Assembly: GCA_035653295.1 (NCBI GenBank)
Contig: DASRCB010000242.1
Coordinates: 1 to 20,299 of the forward strand
DNA from: DASRCB01 sp035653295
GTDB taxonomy: Bacteria > Acidobacteriota > Terriglobia > Bryobacterales > Bryobacteraceae
Direction of reading: 5' to 3'
Length of the DNA: 20,299 nt
The notes beneath the pieces are model-generated. The model searched no databases. It worked only from the letters and a program-made list of their open reading frames with translations, and was not told the origin of the DNA. Below are positions 14,445 through 20,299 of this stretch, piece after piece; within the stretch, counting starts at the first letter, position 1; every line of letters begins with the position of its first letter. The position numbers were made by a program, and so were the translations under genes.

Positions 14445-15403
14445 GCACGCGGTGGTTTCTTGCGTGGACCTTCACACTGGCGGGTCTTGTGGGACAGCAG
14501 GTAGCTGTCGTACAACCGGCCCCGGACGCCGTCAAGGAGGAAGGCAACCTCCCGATGCAGAAGATCGGGGTGGACGATCTGGTGGGTGTTTCCGTTTACG
14601 GAGCGCCTGAGCTGACGCGTACAGTCCGTGTGGCTTCGGACGGGTCGATCCATTTGCCCATGGTGAAGTCGAAGATTCCGGCGTCGGGGTTATATCCGGT
14701 TGACCTGGAAAAATCGATTGCGGCGGAGTTAGTGAAGGAAGGGTTGTTTGTCGATCCAGCGGTGACGGTCACGGTAGCCGAATACCGCAGCCGCCCGATC
14801 AGTGTGGTCGGAGCCGTGCGGCAGCCGCTCACTTTTCAGGCGATGGGAGAAGTGACATTGCTGAATGCGCTCGCCCGCGCCGGAGGACTGAGCGACAATG
14901 CCGGCTCTTTTATTCTGGTCAGCCGGCAGGTGGACGAGAACGGCGCGTCGGTGCCGCTGGTCCGGCGCATTCCGGTGTCCGGACTAATCAAGGATGCGGA
15001 TCCCGAGTTGAATATCAGTCTCAAAGGCGGGGAGGAGATTCGGGTGCCCGACGCCGGTCAGATTTTTGTCGTCGGGAACGTGAAGAAGCCAGGAGCGTTC
15101 ACCATCAACCGCGACGCTCAGACCAGCGTGCTGAAAGTCCTGGCCATGTCGGAAGGCCTGCTCCCGTATTCGCAGAAGAGCGCGTACATTTACCGCTCGA
15201 ACGGTGATTCGGGCCCGAAAGCACAGATCCCGATCGATCTGAAGAAGATCATGGACCGTCAGGCGCCCGACGTCGCGGTGCTTCCGAACGACATTCTGTA
15301 TGTCCCTGAAGACAGCAGCAAGAAGTGGAAGGTGGAAACCGCGGGGAAGGTTGCGCTGGTGGGAAGTGGATTGGCCGCAGCGCTGGTCTATGTGCTAAAG
15401 TAA
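14441..15403 (+). CDS. Polysaccharide export outer membrane protein (Wza-type, Poly_export and SLBB domains)
   Basis: A 320-residue protein with a signal peptide (MSTRWFLAWTFTLAGLVG) and no lipobox Cys, unlike E. coli Wza. A Poly_export domain spans about 40-115 (KIGVDDLVGVSVYGAPELTR, VASDGSIHLPMV). Two SLBB domains follow: about 118-195 (ISVVGAVRQPLTF, LLNALARAGGLSD) and about 207-290 (IFVVGNVKKPGAFTI, VLKVLAMSEGL). A C-terminal hydrophobic segment (303-319, KVALVGSGLAAALVYVL) may be the membrane-spanning helix, as in Wza's alpha-helical pore. It would form the periplasm-to-outside channel for the polymer, docking on the Wzc-like protein encoded next. AGGAG precedes the ATG, which overlaps the upstream stop. 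Confidence 0.93.
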   Translation: MSTRWFLAWTFTLAGLVGQQVAVVQPAPDAVKEEGNLPMQKIGVDDLVGVSVYGAPELTRTVRVASDGSIHLPMVKSKIPASGLYPVDLEKSIAAELVKEGLFVDPAVTVTVAEYRSRPISVVGAVRQPLTFQAMGEVTLLNALARAGGLSDNAGSFILVSRQVDENGASVPLVRRIPVSGLIKDADPELNISLKGGEEIRVPDAGQIFVVGNVKKPGAFTINRDAQTSVLKVLAMSEGLLPYSQKSAYIYRSNGDSGPKAQIPIDLKKIMDRQAPDVAVLPNDILYVPEDSSKKWKVETAGKVALVGSGLAAALVYVLK

Positions 15404-15413
15404 CCGGCGGTTA
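15401..15413. repeat. Palindrome TAACCG-G-CGGTTA over the SLBB gene stop codon
   Basis: A perfect 6-bp inverted repeat with a single central base begins at the stop codon (TAA 15401-15403), 57 bp before the Wzc-like start. As RNA it could form only a short four-pair stem, so DNA binding is as likely as RNA folding. The 66-bp spacer otherwise shows no strong Shine-Dalgarno sequence and no convincing promoter. Confidence 0.3.
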
Positions 15414-15469
15414 ACACGTATTTGCCCGCGCAAAACTGTCGTCTGAGTTATTAAACCACGGTATTACAC

Positions 15470-17680
15470 ATGTCAGAACTATCACGATTGCCTGTTGCAT
15501 TGCCGCCCGAGGTTCCGGTCACCTATGGACCGGCGCCCGTTGTCCAGATGGAAACGGGGCCGGAGCCGGCCGGAATTCCCTTTTCACACTACGTGTGGAT
15601 CGTACGCCGCCACCTTTGGGTCATATTGGCGTTTATTGTGAGCTGCGTGCTTCTGGCATTCATCGTTTCGATGCGCATGAAGCCGATTTACGAGTCCACG
15701 GCCGCGATCGACGTGGACCGGCAGGCGCCGGCGGAGATTCTGGGTCAGGAGTCCACTCGGGGTGATGCACCCTCGGATTCCGATCAGTTCCTTGCAACGC
15801 AGATCAGGCTGATTCAGTCGGATGCGGTGCTCAGGCCCGTAGCGGAGCGGCTCGGGCTGCTCAAAGAGGAGAAGCAGCTGGTGGAATCCGATCCGGAGAG
15901 GGCGATGCGGGTAACCAACGCGCCGATCCGGCTCAACCAACTGTCCGTCACGCGCCCGCCCAACACGTATCTGCTGTTGATCAGTTATCGTTCCTCGAAT
16001 CCTCAGCTCGCCGCGGATGTGGCGAATGCGGTGGCGAACTCCTATCTGGAGCACATCTACGAACTTCGGACGCGTTCCTCGGGCCGCCTCTCGGTATTTA
16101 TGGAGAAGCAGCTCGATGAACTCAAGGCCAAAATGGAAAAGTCCAGCATGGCGCTGGCCTCGTTCGAGCGTGAATTGAACGTAATCAATCCGGAGGAGAA
16201 GACGAACATTCTCTCCGCGCGGCTGCTCCAGTTGAACCAGGACTACACCACCGCCGAGGACGACCGGGTGCGGAAAGAGGCTGCCTACAACAGCATGAAG
16301 AGTGGCACGCTCGAAGCGGCGCAGATATCCACTCAGGGCGAGGGTCTCGCAAAGCTGACCGAAAAGATCAACGAGGCAGAACAGCATTTTGCGCAGGTGA
16401 AAACGGTATACGGCCCTAACCATCCCGAATACCGAAAAGCGGCGTCGGAGTTGGCTGAGCTGCAAAAGCAGTTCAACGGGATGCGCAGGAACGTCGCGGA
16501 CCGAATTGAAGTGGAGTACCGGCAGGCGCTGAACCGGGAGCAAATGCTGAAGGCCGATGTACTCCAGACCAAGGCGGAATACGATCAGCTGAACGCCCGC
16601 TCCTTCGAATACCAGTCACTCAAGCGAGAGGCGGACGCGGACAAGACGCTCTACGAGGAACTCGTCAAGAAGATTAAAGAAGCGAGCATCAATTCCGGAT
16701 TTCAGGCCAACAATATCCGCATTGCGGATATGGCGCGGCCGGCGCTGAGGCCGGTTTCCCCGCGTGTGTTTCTGAACACCGTGGTTGCATTCTTTTTCTC
16801 GACGCTTCTGGCCATCGGCGGAGCGATTCTGGTCGACGTGATGGATACGACCATCCGGGACGCGGAGCAGACCAGCAGGTATCTCGGCGTGGACGTCATC
16901 GGCGTATTGCCGTCCGTCAGGAAAACCCCCGACCTGGCGGTGCTGAACAGCCCGCAGGAGGCTGCGGCGGCGCTGACCATCGATCCGGTGAAGCATCAGA
17001 ACGGATACGACAGGAAAAAGTATTACCGCACGATCTCCAGCTTCGAAGAAGCGATTCGGACGCTGCGCAACACCATTCTTCTGGGGGATATAGAAGGCCG
17101 GATGCGGGCGGTCCTGATGACCAGCGCCTCGCCTTCGGAAGGAAAGACCACGGCCGCCGTGTTCCTTGCTGTGGCGCACGCCGAGCAGGGCCGGAAGACG
17201 CTCGTAGTCGACGGCGATCTGCGTCGTCCCAGCGTTCATCGCAAATTCGGGCTGTCGCCGGAGCGTGGCTTCTCGAACGTGCTGACGAATGAGGCGACGT
17301 GGGATGAGGTGCTGATTCCAATCAAAGGGAACCCGAACCTCTACATCATGCCTGCCGGCCCACCGACGCACCGGGCGGCGGATCTGATCAGCCAGCGCAT
17401 CAGTGAAATCCTCGACGAGTGCTGCAAAGGCTTCGATCTGGTGATCATCGATGGGCCGCCGCTGCTCGGCTTCGCCGAGTCGCTGCAAATGGCGACGGCG
17501 GCGGATGGCGTTCTGATCATCGGCAGAGCCGGCGTGACGCAACGGAAACACGTGCGGAGCGTTCTTCAGGCGCTGCATCGTATTCGGGCCAACGTATTAG
17601 GCGTGGTGCTTAATCAGGTGAAGAGCGACAGCTCGGACGGTTACTCGTATGGGTACTACCGTTCATATTATTCGGCTTAG
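15470..17680 (+). CDS. Wzc-type polysaccharide co-polymerase / tyrosine autokinase (Wzz-GNVR-BY-kinase fusion)
   Basis: A 736-residue inner-membrane protein. A Wzz-type domain with TM1 at about 48-68 (LWVILAFIVSCVLLAFIVS) leads into a long periplasmic coiled-coil region (about 190-400), then the GNVR-like region and TM2 at about 433-455 (FLNTVVAFFFSTLLAIGGAI). A cytoplasmic BY-kinase domain follows: Walker A SASPSEGKTT (552-561, Lys559), Walker A' VVDGDLRRP (579-587) and Walker B LVIIDGPP (Asp661). The C-terminus GYSYGYYRSYYSA holds six tyrosines, the expected autophosphorylation cluster. Cycling of this phosphorylation governs chain length and export of EPS or capsule together with the Wza-type channel upstream. 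The one-chain fusion is typical of Gram-negative bacteria. The ATG lacks a good Shine-Dalgarno sequence. Confidence 0.94.
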   Translation: MSELSRLPVALPPEVPVTYGPAPVVQMETGPEPAGIPFSHYVWIVRRHLWVILAFIVSCVLLAFIVSMRMKPIYESTAAIDVDRQAPAEILGQESTRGDAPSDSDQFLATQIRLIQSDAVLRPVAERLGLLKEEKQLVESDPERAMRVTNAPIRLNQLSVTRPPNTYLLLISYRSSNPQLAADVANAVANSYLEHIYELRTRSSGRLSVFMEKQLDELKAKMEKSSMALASFERELNVINPEEKTNILSARLLQLNQDYTTAEDDRVRKEAAYNSMKSGTLEAAQISTQGEGLAKLTEKINEAEQHFAQVKTVYGPNHPEYRKAASELAELQKQFNGMRRNVADRIEVEYRQALNREQMLKADVLQTKAEYDQLNARSFEYQSLKREADADKTLYEELVKKIKEASINSGFQANNIRIADMARPALRPVSPRVFLNTVVAFFFSTLLAIGGAILVDVMDTTIRDAEQTSRYLGVDVIGVLPSVRKTPDLAVLNSPQEAAAALTIDPVKHQNGYDRKKYYRTISSFEEAIRTLRNTILLGDIEGRMRAVLMTSASPSEGKTTAAVFLAVAHAEQGRKTLVVDGDLRRPSVHRKFGLSPERGFSNVLTNEATWDEVLIPIKGNPNLYIMPAGPPTHRAADLISQRISEILDECCKGFDLVIIDGPPLLGFAESLQMATAADGVLIIGRAGVTQRKHVRSVLQALHRIRANVLGVVLNQVKSDSSDGYSYGYYRSYYSA

Positions 17681-17770
17681 GATGGATGGACTAAACGAGC
17701 GCGCCGCCCGCCGCTGTGAGAGCGCGTCGGGACCTCTTGTAACCGATCGTTTGGAGCGATAACAACTGAT

Positions 17771-19612
17771 ATGTGTGACGCTTGTGAAAGCGTTTTTGCC
17801 GAAGTAGCGTATCGGCCGCTCGGCAGCAACCAGGACGATGCGCCACGGCTCAAACAGCTGGCCGCCGCGAACGCCGGAGTTCAGGCGATCAGGCTTCTGC
17901 CGGGCTCGAATGGCGAGTCATGGCTGCTGAAGACGCCGTGCCAGCTGGCGAATTACACCGTACTGCGTGGGACCCCTCAGACCAGGATCGTTCAGAGCAT
18001 TACCTCCGGAACCGGGAATCCGCTGATGGCGGGTTTCTACGCCATTGGCACGAGTCTCGGCAATATCAGCGTGGCGGCCAATGCAATCATCGGCTCGCGG
18101 CAGCTCTCGATCAGCAGCAGCGTTGCGGTGGGCACGTATCTGCAGATCCTGCGCAACGCTCCATCGACGGGCGGCTTTCGCCAGGCGCTCTACAAGGTGC
18201 TGGCGATTTCCGGCGCCGGTCCGTTTACGGTAACGCTTGACCGTCCTGTTTTCTACGCATTCACTGCCGGGGACCAAATCGTCATTAACTCACCAGTGAT
18301 CGGCATTTGTATCCAGGGTAACGGCATGACGATGACGGGTACCGGGTCGCGCTACCTGGAGTTCATCCAGGGCGTCGTGAACTGTTGTGTCTCCGACATC
18401 AATATCGATGCGAGCGCCGGCGGCGTCAGCGAGAGGCTGTTCTCCTGGGACGAATCTTCGTATAACTGTCACGCGCGCGGCATCGTGGCTAATGCTGGAA
18501 ATTCGGCAGTGATTGGTTTTTCGTTCGAAGGCGCCGAGCACTGCTCCTTCGAGGATTGCACCGCCCTGTCATGCCAGAACCCCGGATTTTTGTTTCAGGA
18601 CGCCGTCGATTGCCGGCTGGTTAACTGTCAGGCGTCCTATTGCGGAAGCGGCGCCTCCTTCATTGCGGTAAACAACACCGAAGGCGCTAATTATAACGAG
18701 ATCAACGGCGGGGATTACAGCAATAATTACGTCGGCATTGTGCTGGACAAGGGGTCGTCATACAACCTGATCGTCGACGCCAATGTCTACAACAACAGCA
18801 CCGATGGCGTGCAGTTCGCCGCGGGATCCTTTACCCTCAACGATAACCGCCTGCGGAACGTGACGGTGGTCAATAACAACGGGGCTCAGGGTGTGGATCT
18901 CAGCGCGGCGTGTGTAGGCACCATCATTGAAGAGTGCGTCATCAACAACCTAAAGGGCGTTGGCATCCGGGTCACCGCCGGGTCGTCCGCGACCCGGATT
19001 TTGTCCTGTGAAGTGAATACCACCGGTCTCGGCGTGGAATCGGACTGCGAAATCGCAGGACTGCGCGGAACCGCTCCGAACACATACATCAGGGTAACTC
19101 CCACCGGATACGCGCGGATCCGCGATCTGGACGTCTTCTCGACGGCAAACAGCAGCGGCAATGTAATCCAGGTAGCTGGCCTGGCGACGATCGAGAATAC
19201 GCATGTCACTATATGCCCGGGCTACAATGCGTTCGTCGCAGTCAGCGGCGGCGTCATCAGTGTCAGCGACGTACGAGTTGACGTGAGCGGTTCGGGATCA
19301 TGCGTCGGCCTCTTCTCGGATACCAACAGCACCATTCGCGTTGGGAACCGCGTTGATGTGACGCGGACCTCGATACCGCAATATGGCGCGGGTTTCTTTA
19401 GCCGCGGCATGTCAATCAAAGCTGTCGGGGGATCTCCGCAGGATTTCAGCTGGCCGGATATCAAAGGCACGGACCGCGTATTGTTCCGGCTCATCTCGGC
19501 TGGCGGTACGCCGACGCCCTATTCACCACCTTACACGATTACGCCTGGAGTAAAATTTACGGTTACCTTTGCCGCCGGCGATACGTCATCCTACGAGCCG
19601 ATCATCGTTTGA
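17771..19612 (+). CDS. Right-handed parallel beta-helix protein (pectate-lyase/tailspike-like), no signal peptide
   Basis: A 613-residue protein. The N-terminal LGSNQDDAPRLKQLAAANAG matches the opening of pectate-lyase-like and phage-tailspike beta helices. Then come many short strand-turn repeats (CSFEDCTALSCQNPGFLF, CRLVNCQASYCGSGASFI, YNEINGGDYSNNYVGIVL), rich in Asn, Gly, Val and Cys, to about residue 540. The C-terminal FTVTFAAGDTSSYEPIIV resembles the end of tailspike-like proteins. Such folds act as polysaccharide lyases, hydrolases or epimerases, or as adhesins. No signal peptide is visible and the N-terminus carries CDAC, so export by Sec is not supported from this start. No good Shine-Dalgarno sequence precedes ATG 17771; GGAG is 14 nt away. 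It lies 90 bp after the Wzc-like gene, and its base use looks less GC-rich than its neighbours. Confidence 0.8.
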   Translation: MCDACESVFAEVAYRPLGSNQDDAPRLKQLAAANAGVQAIRLLPGSNGESWLLKTPCQLANYTVLRGTPQTRIVQSITSGTGNPLMAGFYAIGTSLGNISVAANAIIGSRQLSISSSVAVGTYLQILRNAPSTGGFRQALYKVLAISGAGPFTVTLDRPVFYAFTAGDQIVINSPVIGICIQGNGMTMTGTGSRYLEFIQGVVNCCVSDINIDASAGGVSERLFSWDESSYNCHARGIVANAGNSAVIGFSFEGAEHCSFEDCTALSCQNPGFLFQDAVDCRLVNCQASYCGSGASFIAVNNTEGANYNEINGGDYSNNYVGIVLDKGSSYNLIVDANVYNNSTDGVQFAAGSFTLNDNRLRNVTVVNNNGAQGVDLSAACVGTIIEECVINNLKGVGIRVTAGSSATRILSCEVNTTGLGVESDCEIAGLRGTAPNTYIRVTPTGYARIRDLDVFSTANSSGNVIQVAGLATIENTHVTICPGYNAFVAVSGGVISVSDVRVDVSGSGSCVGLFSDTNSTIRVGNRVDVTRTSIPQYGAGFFSRGMSIKAVGGSPQDFSWPDIKGTDRVLFRLISAGGTPTPYSPPYTITPGVKFTVTFAAGDTSSYEPIIV

Positions 19613-19632
19613 TCGTAAGAAACGATCTAACG
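19606..19632. repeat. Strong inverted repeat across the beta-helix gene stop codon
   Basis: GATCGT (19611-19616) and ACGATC (19622-19627) pair perfectly around the loop AAGAA. After one T-T mismatch, CGTT (19606-19609) pairs with AACG (19629-19632), giving ten pairs in all. The structure includes the stop codon TGA 19610-19612 and ends about 8 nt before the AAAGGAAGG ribosome-binding site of the next gene. No U-tract follows on the plus strand, so a processing, stability or weak attenuation role is more likely than intrinsic termination. Confidence 0.5.
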
Positions 19633-19655
19633 GAGCAAGAAAGGAAGGCTCGAGG

Positions 19656-20299
19656 ATGAACTGCGCCCCTCGGAATGATGTCCTCAGACGATCCGGTGTG
19701 CTCTGGGCGGGGCAGCTTGTGATCCTGTTCACTCTCGCCGGAATCGCTGGGTTGGCGCAGACATCCAGAACCATTCAGCTCGCCTGCTCGGGGGATGGCG
19801 CGGCCGATGACAGTACGTGCTTCCAGAACGCGATAAACAATGCACACGGAGCAACGCTGCGCGTTCCAAAGCCTGCGGTCTGTTATCGCCTGGCCCACAG
19901 TATTTCCATTAAGGCCCCTGTTCACGTTCTGGGGAGTGCGAGCCGGATCTGCATGGACATACCGCTGTCCGGAAACAGCACCGCTGGGCGATTATTCGAC
20001 ATCTCGTCATCCGATGTCACTCTCGAAAACTTGTGGATTGACGGGTCCGGAGCGGCGACGGGAATCCCCTCGGGAGACCGGTACGCGTTCTTTGCTGCCG
20101 GCTCTGCGGCGCAGCACATCGCAAACGTTCACGTGTTGAACAGTCGCGTTACGAACCTGACGGAGAGCGATGGCCGCCGCCCGGCGACGCACACCGCTTC
20201 GTTTGGCGCCTATTTTCAATGGGTAGACGACTCGTCGCTGATCAACAACGTGATCGAGAATGTCAGCGCTGACGCGATTCATTTCGTGTCCACCCAACG
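19656..20299 (+). CDS. Second parallel beta-helix protein, exported, N-terminal part (3' end outside window)
   Basis: The frame from ATG 19656 stays open to the window end (214 complete codons). AAAGGAAGG lies about 7 nt before the ATG. The N-terminus has a positively charged stretch and a hydrophobic core (WAGQLVILFTLAGIAGLAQ), a Sec signal with cleavage near residue 34. The mature part opens with SGDGAADDSTCFQNAINNAHG, the usual cap of pectate-lyase-like beta helices. It continues with strand repeats (VTLENLWIDGSG, ANVHVLNSRVTNLTESDG, DDSSLINNVIENVSADAIHF). It is probably a surface or periplasmic polysaccharide lyase, epimerase or binding protein acting on the polymer of this cluster. Catalytic residues cannot be judged from the fragment. 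It lies 43 bp after the first beta-helix gene and is probably in the same operon. Confidence 0.8.
   Translation, partial: MNCAPRNDVLRRSGVLWAGQLVILFTLAGIAGLAQTSRTIQLACSGDGAADDSTCFQNAINNAHGATLRVPKPAVCYRLAHSISIKAPVHVLGSASRICMDIPLSGNSTAGRLFDISSSDVTLENLWIDGSGAATGIPSGDRYAFFAAGSAAQHIANVHVLNSRVTNLTESDGRRPATHTASFGAYFQWVDDSSLINNVIENVSADAIHFVSTQ

Noticed and set aside
15422..15454. TTGCCC and TATTAA as an internal promoter before the Wzc-like gene
   Set aside because: The spacing is 21 bp and both hexamers are weak.
17697..17726. GAGCGCG direct repeat in the gap after the Wzc-like gene (17697-17703 and 17720-17726)
   Set aside because: Two 7-bp copies in GC-rich DNA are not enough to claim a regulatory repeat, attachment site or mobile-element border.
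19502..19510. GGCGGTACG, resembling the ops core
   Set aside because: It is inside the beta-helix coding sequence, lacks the conserved G at position 8 and has no matching pause bases.

Overview
The window is GC-rich, gene-dense DNA from what is most likely an Acidobacteriota chromosome (Terriglobia, Bryobacter/Solibacter-like). This rests on gene content and sequence style: Tat-exported sugar-isomerase-like TIM-barrel proteins, a soluble PQQ-type propeller dehydrogenase, very long TolC homologues and a Wza/Wzc exopolysaccharide cluster. The assignment is an inference; no rRNA or other marker gene is present. I see no tRNA, rRNA, insertion sequence, prophage or CRISPR array.

Layout. (1) 1-1456: the 3' end of an aldo/keto reductase gene faces a minus-strand pair, a Tat-signal TIM-barrel protein followed by a DUF2103-like small protein. 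(2) 1630-6814: a compact plus-strand operon of two paralogous outer-membrane TolC-type proteins, a secreted GH5-type glycosidase and a small secreted protein. The first three genes are joined by identical GTGA stop/start overlaps. (3) 6811-9714: a minus-strand pair, a double-cyclophilin peptidyl-prolyl isomerase followed by a PQQ-type dehydrogenase. (4) 9734-11553: a two-gene ABC-2 exporter (ATPase and permease, ATGA overlap), then a lipoprotein gene (11620-12258). (5) 12230-13165: a minus-strand TIM-barrel isomerase/epimerase-like gene whose 3' end overlaps the lipoprotein gene. (6) 13226-20299: a polysaccharide region. A specialised NusG paralogue on the minus strand diverges, across a 406-bp gene-free segment, from a plus-strand operon: small ribbon-helix-helix-like protein, Wza-type SLBB exporter, Wzc-type co-polymerase/tyrosine kinase, and two parallel beta-helix proteins. 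The second beta-helix gene runs off the window.

The most striking observation lies in that 406-bp segment. The predicted leader of the polysaccharide operon carries GGCGGTAGCCTG (14070-14081). This matches 11 of 12 positions of the enterobacterial ops element that recruits the NusG paralogue RfaH, and it keeps the hairpin-forming bases and the G-10/Y-1/G+1 pause signature. It sits about 50-60 nt after a TTGACA-type promoter and is followed by a GC-rich hairpin, next to a divergent NusG-paralogue gene. I propose an RfaH/ops-like processive antitermination switch controlling exopolysaccharide expression in an acidobacterium. The sequence supports this as a hypothesis but does not prove it.

How the genes may work together. 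In region 6 the NusG paralogue would let RNA polymerase read through the long operon. The SLBB protein would form the outer-membrane channel and the Wzc-like protein would control chain length and export. The beta-helix proteins would bind, trim or epimerise the polymer. Region 2 could move a substrate across the outer membrane and hydrolyse a beta-glucan-like polymer, but it encodes no inner-membrane pump or adaptor.
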